Shown: positions 1 through 10,000 of the stretch, piece by piece
Layout of the letters: every line of letters starts with the position of its first letter
Numbering within the stretch: position 1 is the first letter of the stretch
Assembly: GCA_910586445.1 (NCBI GenBank)
Contig: CAJUHV010000010.1
Location: forward strand, 1-64,000
Direction of reading: 5' to 3'
Length of the DNA stretch: 64,000 nucleotides
DNA from: an uncultured Eubacterium sp.
GTDB taxonomy: Bacteria > Bacillota > Clostridia > Lachnospirales > Lachnospiraceae
Made by a program: the position numbers and the translations under genes
The notes under the pieces: generated by a model
The model's input: only the letters and a program-made list of their open reading frames with translations
What the model was told of the DNA's origin: nothing
The model's database searches: none

Positions 1-117
1 CTGGCTAAAGTATAGCAGGCTTTTGGAGTTATTCCCAAAAGCCTAATTGAAGAATTATTATTTTACGCAGGCAGACCACACAGCCCCATGTTCCAAATAG
101 TACACTTTTTGGAATAA
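1..117 (+). pseudogene. possible 3' end of a broken reading frame
   Basis: Frame 1 reads four codons, an amber stop at 13-15, then 33 open codons to TAA at 115-117 with a protein-like composition (…IEELLFYAGRPHSP…). If the amber is disregarded the frame is continuous from the window edge, which suggests the tail of a decayed gene. I do not recognise the family, and a chance open frame is equally possible. Confidence 0.2.
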
Positions 118-274
118 TTATCCGTATTCATTTACGCATGCTTCACGATCCATAATATAACACTAAGCACAATGCTGATACAGGGTATTTATGAGCATTT
201 GCTCTGATTACATTTGCATTCGTTCCAAACCAGATTTGCGCTGCTTATTTTAAGCGTTTTTTCATAGATTTTCC

Positions 275-303
275 TTGACATTTTTGCAAAACAAGTATAT
301 TCT
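275..303 (+). promoter_or_regulatory. putative sigma-A promoter for the toxin-antitoxin remnant
   Basis: A perfect TTGACA (275-280) is followed after 17 bases by TATTCT (298-303); TATATT (296-301) is an alternative with 15-base spacing. It points toward the RelE remnant and the antitoxin-like gene, with no other gene between. Called by eye only. Confidence 0.45.
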
Positions 304-344
304 TACACTAAAGGAATTATCTATATAGGCCATACACACAGAAT

Positions 345-627
345 CAGGATGGCACCAGATCCCGCTTATAACGGTATTAGCGAACCCGAACCTGCCAAAT
401 CTTTCGGAAAACTCCCCAATCATTTAATCAAATAATGAAAGCTGACAAATTTTCTACGGAAGAATCGGATTCAACAACGGAGATATAAAGCCTTTAAAAG
501 GCTGCGATCAAAGCTATCGGCTGCGTGTCGGCGGTTTGCGCATAATATTCTCATATCCAGAAAAAAATATAATATTAATAGAAAAAATAAAGCCACGTGG
601 CGAAGCATATAAGGGGGGGGGTATAAA
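345..627 (+). pseudogene. decayed RelE/ParE-type toxin
   Basis: Conceptual translation in more than one frame gives fragments typical of RelE toxins: KSFGKLPNHLIK near 396-434, then IGFNNGDIKPLKG and YRLRVGGLRIIFSYPE from about 465 to 565, and EKIKPRGEAYK near 580-612. The pieces are interrupted by stops at about 435 and 450 and lie in different frames, so no intact toxin can be made. Order (toxin first, small acidic partner second) and spacing match common Firmicutes RelE modules. The reading frame runs into a run of nine G at the border with the antitoxin gene. Recognition rests on motif memory, not a search. Confidence 0.6.
613..621 (+). repeat. G9 homopolymer at the toxin-antitoxin junction
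   Basis: Nine consecutive G sit 8 bases before the antitoxin ATG, where the Shine-Dalgarno sequence is expected. The tract is also the end of the toxin frame, so slippage would change both the toxin C-terminus frame and the antitoxin ribosome-site spacing. Confidence 0.6.
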
Positions 628-629
628 AT

Positions 630-827
630 ATGTCACCAGTCAGAAACCAACTTGTACAAATGATCGACTGCCTTCCTGATCAGGAACAGTTACTGCTCTT
701 TGAAATTGTAAAGAGATTTGTTCCCGATGATGCAGCAGCTCCTGATGATCTTGAAGACATTTACACAGCACGCACAGAATATGTAAACGGTGAAACAATC
801 AGCCACAATGCCATTAATTGGGATTAA
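630..827 (+). CDS. small antitoxin-like protein of a RelE-type module
   Basis: A 65-residue acidic protein opening with a short helical stretch (QLVQMIDCLPDQEQLLLFEIVKRF) and ending in HNAINWD, a composition I associate with the small partners of RelE-family toxins in Lachnospiraceae. Such proteins bind and neutralise the toxin and usually repress their own promoter. The start is placed at ATG 630 directly behind a G-rich ribosome site (613-621). Its toxin partner immediately upstream is broken, so this is now an orphan antitoxin, possibly retained against a related toxin elsewhere. The family assignment is moderate: no DNA-binding motif is obvious at this length. Confidence 0.55.
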   Translation: MSPVRNQLVQMIDCLPDQEQLLLFEIVKRFVPDDAAAPDDLEDIYTARTEYVNGETISHNAINWD

Positions 828-931
828 ATATGAGCAGCCGATTTGAATTTAACGATACTACAATATTTTAAGGCAGGGGAAAAACTATCCCCTGCCGCAA
901 TCTAATTCTAATAATAATTACTCTGCCCATC

Positions 932-2938
932 CTACAGCTCATTCGCCGCATGATACCCGCCGCGCACTGCCGCTGCGATATCTGCCGTACGCTCCCCGGA
1001 GCAGTCTCCTATATAAGTAACCGGCACAGTAATGCCGCTCTCATCAAATACATTTTTCTTTGAACCAAGCGCATTCACAATGACGTCTGCCGAAATCGTA
1101 ACTTCTGTATGATCGACAGTATTTACCGCATAAATCACATGATCTTTAATCTCGCGCACCTTTGTATTTACATGCTGCTCTACACCATGCGCCTCAAAAT
1201 CTTTTGTGATCAATGGCATAACAGTTGCAGATTCACCGGCAGCAATCTTATCCATCATTTCTATTATAATAACCTTATTTCCCTTTGCTGCCAGATATTC
1301 TGCCGTTTCGGTGCCGACCAGTCCCCCGCCTAAGACAGCACAGGTGCCGACAGCTTCTGCCCCGTTTAATACATCCCAGGATGATACTATACGGCTGTTT
1401 TCTGCCGGTATCGGAAGATCCATATTGTGTGCACCGACTGCTGCGATTACCGCATCAAAACCGTTTAACTGCTCTGCATCAGGCTGCGTATTTAGTTTCA
1501 GCTCCACGTTCCATTCAGGCAGCATTTTTTCATAGTAGGTAACTGCACGCAGGATCTCGCTCTTTCTCGGCGGTACTGCTGCCAGATGGATCTGTCCTCC
1601 GATTTTACCGCTTTTTTCAAACAGCGTGACTTTATGCCCGCGCTTTGCGGCTACGCGCGCAGCCTCAAGGCCCGCAATGCCTGCCCCGACGACAGCTACA
1701 TTTTTGACGGAATCTGCCTTTTTCAGACAAATGGTCGTCTCGTCGCCGTTTTCTGCATTGAGCACGCATGATATATACCTGCGGCTTTGGATCGCATCCA
1801 CACAGCCTTTGTTGCAGTTTAAGCATTCCCGTATGCACTCGCCCGCAGCTGTCTTGACCGCGATATCCGGGTCTGTCAGCAGCGACCTTCCGTACCCGAT
1901 CATGTCTGCGTCGCCGTCTTTGAGAATCTTTTCACCTGCTTCTACCGTAATGACCCTGCCTACTGTGGCAACCGGGATCGATACTGCCTGTTTGACACGT
2001 CTTGCGACAGGCAGTGTCCAGTTGTACGGCACGTCGCCCATCGGCGGTATCGTGTCTCCCATATTTCCAGTATGGTTTGCCTGTGCGACCTGGATCATAT
2101 CCACGCCTGCCTGCTCAAGCAGCTTTGCAAATGCAACAACCTCTTCTTCCTCCAGACCGCCTTTTCCGCGCAGCGATCCGTCTGCATTTACCGTGATCAG
2201 CGGCAGCTTATACTCTACTGCCATTTCCGGTGCCGCTTCTTTGATCGCAGCAACGACCTCGAGTGCATATTTTGTACGGTTTTCAAAGCTGCCGCCATAT
2301 CCGTCGCTGCGGTGGTTCAGCATTGCCGAGCACATCGAGCCGAGCAGCCTGTCGCCGTGTATTTCCACTGCATCCACGCCTGCCCGCTGCGCCCTTGCGG
2401 CACACTGAGCGATACTCGCTTTAATCTGTGCAAGCTGCTCGATACCTGCCTCATCTACAAAATGCTGCATATCATGGCGCAGCTTGGCATAGGCCTCCTT
2501 TGTCGTCTTTTCTGCCTGTGCGGTCTGCTTTTGGAATTCTTCCTCATTTCCCTGCGCCTGTGCCTGTGCGGCAGCCTGCCGCTCCATGCCTGCCTGCATG
2601 ATCAGCCGACCGACTCCCTGCACATCGTATTCCGGGTGGAAGATCTGCAGCGCCAGCCTGCTGCCATGCGCATGCAGTGCCTCTGCCAGCTTCTGAAATG
2701 CCGGAATCTGGCTGTCATCGTAAAGCATCGGCGTAGGCGAGGCCGTACGCACCGGCGCAACATCTCCGATTACAATATAGGACACGCCGCCCTTTGCAAG
2801 CCGCTCGTAAAATCCAAGGCTGCGCGCTCCGATCGAACCGTCACGCTCTTCATACCCGGTTGTAAGCGGCGGAAACATAATCCTGTTTTTCAGCGTCATA
2901 TTTCCGACCTGAATCGGTTCCAATATTTTTTTCTCCAT
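932..2938 (-). CDS. FMN/4Fe-4S/FAD oxidoreductase of the 2,4-dienoyl-CoA reductase / old yellow enzyme family, with insert
   Basis: About 668 residues. The N-terminal TIM barrel of the old yellow enzyme family begins LEPIQVGNMTLKNRI and includes HRSDGYGGSFENR. A 4Fe-4S cysteine set (CLNCNKGC with a distal Cys) links it to two Rossmann regions (VVGAGIAGLEAA and VLGGGLVGTETA) for FAD and NAD(P). This is the architecture of FadH, BaiCD/BaiH and related enoate reductases that reduce alpha,beta-unsaturated carbonyls. The start is ATG 2938, preceded by AGGAGGGG. A longer frame to 2977 has no such site. Odd feature: around residues 120-165 a Q/A/K-rich helical stretch replaces the loop found in the neighbouring paralogue. 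Substrate (enoate, steroid, bile acid, bilin or other) cannot be told. Probably co-transcribed with the gene at 2993. Confidence 0.85.
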   Translation of the reverse strand: MEKKILEPIQVGNMTLKNRIMFPPLTTGYEERDGSIGARSLGFYERLAKGGVSYIVIGDVAPVRTASPTPMLYDDSQIPAFQKLAEALHAHGSRLALQIFHPEYDVQGVGRLIMQAGMERQAAAQAQAQGNEEEFQKQTAQAEKTTKEAYAKLRHDMQHFVDEAGIEQLAQIKASIAQCAARAQRAGVDAVEIHGDRLLGSMCSAMLNHRSDGYGGSFENRTKYALEVVAAIKEAAPEMAVEYKLPLITVNADGSLRGKGGLEEEEVVAFAKLLEQAGVDMIQVAQANHTGNMGDTIPPMGDVPYNWTLPVARRVKQAVSIPVATVGRVITVEAGEKILKDGDADMIGYGRSLLTDPDIAVKTAAGECIRECLNCNKGCVDAIQSRRYISCVLNAENGDETTICLKKADSVKNVAVVGAGIAGLEAARVAAKRGHKVTLFEKSGKIGGQIHLAAVPPRKSEILRAVTYYEKMLPEWNVELKLNTQPDAEQLNGFDAVIAAVGAHNMDLPIPAENSRIVSSWDVLNGAEAVGTCAVLGGGLVGTETAEYLAAKGNKVIIIEMMDKIAAGESATVMPLITKDFEAHGVEQHVNTKVREIKDHVIYAVNTVDHTEVTISADVIVNALGSKKNVFDESGITVPVTYIGDCSGERTADIAAAVRGGYHAANEL

Positions 2939-2992
2939 AGTATCTGCCCCTCCTAAAATTTGTAACTCCCTTATCACTTCATATTGACCAAT

Positions 2993-4909
2993 CTACATCT
3001 GCTTTGCAAATTCGTACGCTGCCGAGATAGCATCCTTCAAGTTTCCGACCTTGTCACAATCCCCCAATACATGAACATGGTCAAGTGCAAGCGGCACAGG
3101 CGTATAGCCGACTGCAAATATCAGCGTATCTGCATCGTCGATGCTATGCTCCCTGCCATCTTTTTCATAAACAATCGTTGTCTGATCTACTCTTGTCACC
3201 CTGCTTTTCAGTTCCAGCTTTACGCCCTTTCGCATCAGACGCTGTGTCAGCACGCTTTTTGCAGCGCCACCTTCTCCTGCCATCAGCGTATCTGTCATTT
3301 CGATAACTGTCACATCACGGTTTGCCGGAAAACGGTCATCCACCAGCGGAGCCAGATAGTCAGCGGTTTCACACCCCACAGAACCGCCTCCTAAAATCAC
3401 TACCTTCCGCCCCGGAAAAGCCTTTCCCGATAAAATATCGTCTGCCGTCATCGTCTGTTTAAAACATTTGTACGCTTCGATCTCTTTCGGCACTGCACCT
3501 GTCGTACAGATGACCTCATAACCTGGATACTCCAAAGCCAGCTTCTGCGGCGTTACCTCATAGCCGCAGCGGACTTCCACGCCTGCATTTGAAAGCCTGC
3601 GCGCCATATATTTCACGACCCTGCACAGCTCCTGCTTTCCAATCGGAACAGCTGCAAGGCGCAGCAGCCCGCCGAGCTCCGGCTCCTTTTCACAGAGTAC
3701 TACGTGATGCCCGCGCATTTTTGCTACATATGCTGCCTCCATGCCCGCAGGCCCTCCGCCTGCTACCAGCACATTTTTCTTGTTCTCTGCAGGCTCTACG
3801 GCATCAGACTGTACCGATGGATTGACGGTACAGGCAATCGGCTTGCCGAACATGATTCCTGTCAGGCAGCGGCCGCATCCGATACACGGCCTGATATCAT
3901 CGGTCATGCCAGCCGACGCTTTATTGGCAAACTCACTGTCACAAAGATTCGGCCTGCCGATCATGCAGATATCCGTCCTGCCGTTTGCAATCAGCTCTTC
4001 TGCAATCCACGGCTCATTGATCCTTGCAACCGTAGAAACCGGAATATTCAAATGGCTCCGTATCTCCTGTGCCGCATGTGCATGAGGTGCCGGAGATGTC
4101 CCCGGCGCAGGCATTGAGCTGCCGCGTTTAATCGTATTTCCGCCGGATACATGGATAAAGTCTACCCCTGCTGCCTCAAGCTGCTTTGACACATAGATCA
4201 TGTCATTTAACGTCAGTCCGCCGTCACTGTACTCATCGCCGGATATTCTGACATCAATGATAAAATCCCTGCCGCACTGTCTGCGTATTTCTTCGATTAC
4301 TTCCAGCGTCAGGCGCAGGCGTGCGTTTAAATCTCCGCCGTATTCGTCGGTACGCTTATTGTAAAGCGGCGTAAGAAATCCGCCCAGCAGTCCGTGTGCA
4401 TGCGCTGCCTGTATTTCCACCCCGTCGCCGCCTGCCTGTTTGAAGCGCCCCGCCGCTTCGCCAAACTGGCGTACAATCGTATGCAGCTCGTCTACCGTGA
4501 CTGCACGTGGAGCTGCCTTGGCATAATACGGCCCGACATTGGACGGCGCAATCAGCTGCGGTGTTCCCGGCAGCGGAAATGCCATATACGCAGGATGAAA
4601 CAGCTGTGCCAGTATCTTTGTATCATACTGATGCACTGCCTCGACCAGCTTTTTCCAGCCCGGTATGAACGAATCATCATAAATGGACATATCCCCCGGC
4701 AGATATGTATAGACAGGCTCCACCGTCGTCACTTCCGTGATAATCAGCCCGACACCGCCTTTTGCCCTGTTGGAGTAATGTTCCACCAAGGCATCTGTCA
4801 CATATCCCTTATCTGCCAGGTTGGTAGACAAAGGCGGCATGAAAATACGGTTTTTGACCGTAGCAGTCCCGATCTGGATCGGTGAAAACAGATGCGGATA
4901 ATGCTGCAT
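2993..4909 (-). CDS. FMN/4Fe-4S/FAD oxidoreductase of the 2,4-dienoyl-CoA reductase family
   Basis: 638 residues, paralogue of the downstream gene. Old yellow enzyme barrel (FSPIQIGTATVKNRI; LYNKRTDEYGG), then a cysteine cluster CIGCGRC followed by a fourth Cys eleven residues later, then two dinucleotide-binding motifs (VAGGGPAGMEAAYVA, ILGGGSVGCETADYL). Predicted cytosolic NAD(P)H-dependent reductase of activated C=C bonds. The second to third cysteine spacing here is two residues, against three in the paralogue. First gene of a two-gene minus-strand unit, with a G/A-rich ribosome site (GGAGGGGG) before ATG 4909, divergent from an AraC-type regulator which is the likely controller. Substrate unknown. 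Confidence 0.85.
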   Translation of the reverse strand: MQHYPHLFSPIQIGTATVKNRIFMPPLSTNLADKGYVTDALVEHYSNRAKGGVGLIITEVTTVEPVYTYLPGDMSIYDDSFIPGWKKLVEAVHQYDTKILAQLFHPAYMAFPLPGTPQLIAPSNVGPYYAKAAPRAVTVDELHTIVRQFGEAAGRFKQAGGDGVEIQAAHAHGLLGGFLTPLYNKRTDEYGGDLNARLRLTLEVIEEIRRQCGRDFIIDVRISGDEYSDGGLTLNDMIYVSKQLEAAGVDFIHVSGGNTIKRGSSMPAPGTSPAPHAHAAQEIRSHLNIPVSTVARINEPWIAEELIANGRTDICMIGRPNLCDSEFANKASAGMTDDIRPCIGCGRCLTGIMFGKPIACTVNPSVQSDAVEPAENKKNVLVAGGGPAGMEAAYVAKMRGHHVVLCEKEPELGGLLRLAAVPIGKQELCRVVKYMARRLSNAGVEVRCGYEVTPQKLALEYPGYEVICTTGAVPKEIEAYKCFKQTMTADDILSGKAFPGRKVVILGGGSVGCETADYLAPLVDDRFPANRDVTVIEMTDTLMAGEGGAAKSVLTQRLMRKGVKLELKSRVTRVDQTTIVYEKDGREHSIDDADTLIFAVGYTPVPLALDHVHVLGDCDKVGNLKDAISAAYEFAKQM

Positions 4910-5139
4910 ATAACCCCCTCCTTTTCTCAGCCGGCATAGAAATGCCTGCCGGATCTAAATGTTAACGTATTTTTCCATAGACAAAATTACATCAATTTTA
5001 TTCAATGCTTCGCCGAAAGCGAACTTCTAATAGGATAAACTGTAACATTATGGTCGAATTATATCGAAAAAACAGATGAAATAATTATCTTTTTTTGATA
5101 TAATACTCTAAAATATTGATGTATCAGGAGGAACATGCA
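4910..5139. promoter_or_regulatory. divergent control region, reductase operon / AraC regulator
   Basis: No gene. On the plus strand TATAAT at 5099-5104 precedes the regulator's ribosome site (AGGAGG, 5126-5131). Its -35 box is not evident. On the minus strand TTGAAT followed 17 bases later by GTCTAT is a weak candidate promoter for the reductase genes. A short inverted repeat CCGGCA/TGCCGG near 4931-4952 lies in the reductase leader. AraC half-sites could not be assigned. Confidence 0.35.
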
Positions 5140-5994
5140 ATGCAGGATTTATATCGGATCACAAGCTACCATTTACATGCCGGGGAAAACCGCACATTCC
5201 GCACAGGCAGCAAATACCAGATCATCCTTGTCACGCACGGCTCCTGCAGGATCTGCGGTGATTCCCAGACGCAGCCCTGTTATTCCTCCGATATTATCTT
5301 TTTAAAACCGGGCGAAACACAGCTGCTCGAGACATTTACGCAGGCAGCTCCGTGCTTTCTGCTATGCGTCACCGTTCCCAGAAAGTCACTGGCCCTGCTT
5401 TCAGACGCGACATGCAGCTTAGAGGAAAAATTTCAATTTGCCCCCTATGGAACAAATATCATCCACGCTGAAATCAATTCATTTGTGCTGATACGTAATA
5501 TACTGACAAAACTAGATTCATTAAGCGAAGAACATATCGAGCTCGGCATCGAATTATACGAAAAAAGCCTGTTTACTACTTTTCTCGTCATGTTTCTGCG
5601 CACATGCGTACAAAGCGACCGGGTACACCAGTCCCGCCAGAGAAAAATGCTGATTTTGGATGACGTATTCGAATACATCAGCCAGCACCTGACAGAAGAC
5701 CTTTCGTTAAGCACGCTTGAAAAAGAATTTTTTATATCTGGAGAGCACATTTCCAGAGAATTTAAAAAAAATACCGGAATGACGCTGCATACCTATATTA
5801 CAAGGCTGCGGATTGATCTGAGCAAAAAATATCTCCTGCAGGACATATCTGTACGCGATGTCTGCCAGCTGTGCGGCTTCAGCAGCTATAATCATTTTTT
5901 TCGGATTTTTAAAAAAGAGTGCGGGATGACGCCGATTACCTATTATAAGGAGGCCCGGTCTGGTGCAGCAGGTGTTCACCAGCGCCCATACTGA
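5140..5994 (+). CDS. AraC family transcriptional regulator
   Basis: About 284 residues. The N-terminal half is a cupin-like effector domain (HLHAGENRTFRTG, GDSQTQPCYSSDIIFLKPGE). The C-terminal hundred residues form the double helix-turn-helix of AraC proteins, with the typical LSTLEKEFFISGEHISREFKK and VRDVCQLCGFSSYNHFFRIFKKECGMTP helices. The start is chosen at ATG 5140 because AGGAGG lies eight bases upstream; in-frame TTG 5116 and ATG 5119 precede that site. It is transcribed away from the two flavin reductase genes and probably activates them in response to their substrate; that link is positional inference. Confidence 0.85.
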   Translation: MQDLYRITSYHLHAGENRTFRTGSKYQIILVTHGSCRICGDSQTQPCYSSDIIFLKPGETQLLETFTQAAPCFLLCVTVPRKSLALLSDATCSLEEKFQFAPYGTNIIHAEINSFVLIRNILTKLDSLSEEHIELGIELYEKSLFTTFLVMFLRTCVQSDRVHQSRQRKMLILDDVFEYISQHLTEDLSLSTLEKEFFISGEHISREFKKNTGMTLHTYITRLRIDLSKKYLLQDISVRDVCQLCGFSSYNHFFRIFKKECGMTPITYYKEARSGAAGVHQRPY

Positions 5995-6016
5995 CCGCAA
6001 TGCTGGAAAGCGTGTT

Positions 6017-6874
6017 TCAAAGACGCTCTTTCCGGCACTGTGACGGCGTACACCCTTTTAGTTTATGAAACAGCCTGCTGAAATACAGTGGATTATCATA
6101 ACCGACAATTCGTGAAATCTCATTCACGGCATAGTTCGTAGTCTCAAGCAGCATCTGTGCATTTGTAATGCGGATGGATGTAACAAACTGCATCGGGGTC
6201 GTGCCGGCATGTTTTTTAAAATTGCGGATAAACCAGCTGACACTCATTCCTCTTGAGGCGGCATATTCTTCGATATTGACCGCGCGGTTATAATTCTCAT
6301 TGAAGTAGGCTTCGGCCATCTCCATTTCGCGGTCCAGGTACTCGTTTTTTAATTTATGTTCTTTGCTCAGCTCCCGATGAAAGATAATCAGAAGATGACG
6401 CAGCAGCAGTGTCATCATTTCTTCATAATCATCCTGACATCTTTGCAGTTCCAAAATAATCCTTTTGAATATATGTTCATATTCCAATGATATTCCCACA
6501 GGGAATATGCGTCTGTCGTCAGAAAATCCGTATTTTCGTAATATATTTTTTACATCACGTCCCGTAAAGTGAATCCAGTAAACTTCCGTCTTATCAATTC
6601 CATAGTATTCGTATTTTTGAAATTCCTTTGGCCGGAATAATACGATGTTTCCGGCAGTAACAATTGTCTCATCTTCAGGACTGCCAAAATGGAAATAAGC
6701 TCGTCCAGAAGCGATATAGATGATCTGAAAATCCACCCTGCCCCTCGGCCGGTAGGTCGGCAGCCTCAGATGTGAAGACAGGCGGTAGGTTCCGCAGCTC
6801 CCCACAATCAGCGGCCTGCTTTTATCTTTAAAATCAAGGAAAGAATTGTTTTTGTAGCCAGAATTAATATACAT
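6017..6874 (-). CDS. AraC family transcriptional regulator, probable controller of the beta-galactosidase genes
   Basis: About 285 residues. N-terminal AraC-type sugar-binding cupin (PTYRPRGRVDFQIIYIASGRAYF, then FRPKEFQKYEYYG), followed by an AraC/XylS helix-turn-helix pair (NIEEYAASRGMSVSWFIRNFKK and VNEISRIVGYDNPLYFSRLFHKLKGCTP). The start is ATG 6874, six bases after AAGGAGGTGG; the longer frame would overlap that site. Divergent from lacZ and the symporter, so it most likely senses a beta-galactoside and controls the shared 6896-7093 promoter region. Effector unknown. Confidence 0.85.
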   Translation of the reverse strand: MYINSGYKNNSFLDFKDKSRPLIVGSCGTYRLSSHLRLPTYRPRGRVDFQIIYIASGRAYFHFGSPEDETIVTAGNIVLFRPKEFQKYEYYGIDKTEVYWIHFTGRDVKNILRKYGFSDDRRIFPVGISLEYEHIFKRIILELQRCQDDYEEMMTLLLRHLLIIFHRELSKEHKLKNEYLDREMEMAEAYFNENYNRAVNIEEYAASRGMSVSWFIRNFKKHAGTTPMQFVTSIRITNAQMLLETTNYAVNEISRIVGYDNPLYFSRLFHKLKGCTPSQCRKERL

Positions 6875-6895
6875 AGCAGCCACCTCCTTAGGCAT

Positions 6896-7093
6896 TTCAA
6901 GTTCTTTTTTCTAATTGTATCATTTTGTGCATATTCTGTCCACTTCTGTTTATAGACAGATTCTGCCTAAAAATGTATGATAATACCAACAAATCAAGAA
7001 GATAACGGCAATTGGACGGACTAGGAAGAAATTTATCAGAACAAGAGACAATTTTAAAGTACAAAAAAATGCATACAAAAGGAGGACTATGCC
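6896..7093. promoter_or_regulatory. divergent promoters between AraC regulator and lacZ
   Basis: Plus strand: TAGACA (6953-6958), 17 bases, TATGAT (6976-6981), reading toward lacZ. Minus strand: TGGACA (6937-6942 complement), 17 bases, TACAAT (6914-6919 complement), reading toward the regulator. The two -35 boxes are only ten bases apart within a dyad-like stretch (CTGTC … GACAG, 6936-6959), a plausible AraC binding site controlling both directions. Boxes were found by eye. Confidence 0.6.
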
Positions 7094-10000
7094 ATGATTG
7101 TACCACGTTACTATGAAGACCTTAACATGCTGCATGACCGCACAATGCCCGCGAGAGCCTATTATATTCCGGCCTCGAAAAGGCAGGATCATCTGGCTGA
7201 GCACCGTGAATACTCAGACCGGTTTCAGCTGCTGAATGGAGAATGGGATTTTAAGTATTTTGAAAGCATTTATGATGTGGCGGAGGCTTTTTATGCGGAC
7301 GGCTACGATACATCAGAATTTGACAAGATTTCCGTTCCTGGTGTATGGCAGATGGCCGGATATGACTGTCATCAGTACACGAATATCCGCTATCCATTTC
7401 CATTTGATCCGCCGTATGTCCCGCAGGATATCCCATGCGGAGCGTATGTACATACTTTTTCTTATCAAAAGGAGGCAGAAGCGCCAAAGGCATTTTTAAA
7501 CTTTGAAGGTGTAGACAGCTGCTTTTACATATGGGTGAACGGCACTTATGCAGGATACAGCCAGGTATCCCATGCTGTCAGTGAGTTTGACGTAACCTCC
7601 CTTCTGCTGGACGGGGAGAATACGCTTGCTGTTCTGGTGCTCAAATGGTGCGACGGCTCTTATTTAGAGGATCAGGATAAGTTCCGCATGAGCGGTATTT
7701 TCAGAGATGTATACCTGTTAAAAAGACCGGAAAAATCCATAAGAGACTATCACATTACGACAAAGCTTTCTGACGGCAGTGCCGCCGTAAAAATAGACGT
7801 CTGCTTCAGCAGCCCGACAGCTGCCGCAATTACAGTCGAAGATCACAATGGCGCCATCGCCGCATCCGGCGGGATTTCACAGGATGGCTCACTGGAGCTT
7901 ACCGTGCCAGATCCTATCCTCTGGAATACAGAGAATCCTTATTTATATAACATAATCCTTACAACAGAACATGAAGTAATCGCAGACCGGATCGGTTTTC
8001 GGACAATAGAGATCAAAGACCGGATCATCTATTTTAACGGAGAAAAAATCAAATTCCGCGGAGTAAACCGTCATGACTCTGATCCAGAAACAGGATTTGT
8101 AGTCAGTGCAGCACAGATTAAAACCGATCTAGCCCTGATGAAACAGCACAATTTTAATGCAGTCCGTTCCAGCCACTATCCGAACGCACCGTATTTTTAC
8201 CAGCTGTGCGACCAGTATGGTTTTCTGGTAATTGACGAGGCTGATCTTGAAGCACACGGGCCGTTTATGCTGTACCGCAGCGAGGATACCGACCGAAACC
8301 GTTTCAGCCGCTGGAACGAAAAGATTGCGGATGATCCGGCATGGGAGCAGGCAGTCATAGACCGTGTACAGAATATGGTACAAAGAGACAAAAACCGTTC
8401 CTGCATCGTGATATGGTCTATGGGAAACGAAAGTGCCTATGGCTGTAATTTCGAAAAGGCGCTGGAATGGACGAAAAAATTTGATCCAGACAGGCTCACG
8501 CATTATGAAAGCGCAAGATACCGCAACTACGATGTCATTTATAATTATGAGAATCTGGATCTATACAGCCGGATGTATCCATCGCTTGCCGAGATCGGGG
8601 AATATTTGGAAAAAGACGGAAGTAAGCCGTTTTTACTGGTGGAATACTGCCACAGTATGGGAAATGGGCCGGGAGATCTGGAAGATTACTTTCAGATGAT
8701 TCAAAAAGATGACCGGATGTGCGGCGGTTTTGTCTGGGAATGGTGTGACCATGCCGTAGCACATGGCAGGTCAGAAAACGGAAAGACTATGTATTATTAT
8801 GGCGGCGACCATGGCGAAAGCCTCCATGACGGCTGCTTCTGCATGGACGGGCTAGTATACCCAGACCGCACCCCTCATACCGGACTGCTGGAATACAAAA
8901 ATGTATACCGTCCTGTCAGGGTCGTTTCTTACAATGAAGGAAACGGTGAACTGGTGCTTCATAACTATATGGACTTTGATGATTTAAAGGACTACGTGGA
9001 TATTTCCTATGAAATGACTCAGGACGGCCTGACCGTAGAAAAAGGAACGCTGCCTAAGATCTCTGCCGCACCCCACAGTGATGTAAAAACCGCATTAAAG
9101 CTGCAGATTCCGGCAGCAGGACGGATTTTTCTAAAATTGACTTACCATTTAAAAAAAGCTCTGCCGCTGCTGGAGCGCGGACATATATTAGGCTTTGATG
9201 AAATCAGGCTGGCAAATGCGGACGGAAGAAACCGCCACGCAGCCGGGCTGCTGGAGCAGGCACCTGTCTCCAAAAGCATTACGGTCAGGGAGACCGATAC
9301 GCAGATCACACTGCAGACAAATGATTTTAATTATAACCTAGATAAGCGCACCGGATTATTTACACAGATACAGTCTGCCGGCAGGGATTATCTGAACCAC
9401 CCGATGGAATTAAACATCTGGCGGGCACCGACAGACAATGATATGTATATCAAGGAAAGCTGGAAAAAAGCACATTATGACAAGGCCTATACAAGAGCCT
9501 ACAATATAGAAATACTTCAGGACAAACATGGCGTGCTGCTCGTAGAGCATCTGTCTGTCGCGGCAGCAGCCGTTCAGAAAATCCTGGATGTGGTAATCAC
9601 ATGGAACATTGACGGAAACGGAAGGATCTCATCGGTGGTCTCCGTGACGAAGGACAGCGAGTTTCCAGAACTTCCACGCTTTGGAATCCGTTTGTTTCTG
9701 GATAAAAGTCTGGAAAATGTCTGCTATTTTGGAATGGGGCCTCAGGAAAGCTACCGGGATAAGCATCAGGGTTCCTCCCACGGATGCTACCGCAGCAGGG
9801 TCAGCCATATGCACGAGGATTACATCCACCCACAGGAAAACGGGAGCCATTTTGACTGCGATTATGTAGAATTAACCAATGCGCAGTTTGGCATTACAGC
9901 AGTTTCAAGCCAGCCATTTTCCTTTAACGCCTCTATCTATACACAGGAAGAGCTAGAAAAAGCTGCACACAATTATGAGCTTGCCGAGGCCGACAGCACC

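Noticed and set aside
1626..2408. Long plus-strand open frames within the flavin reductase gene
   Set aside because: Antisense shadows of a strongly supported minus-strand gene; serine/proline-rich translation and no ribosome site.
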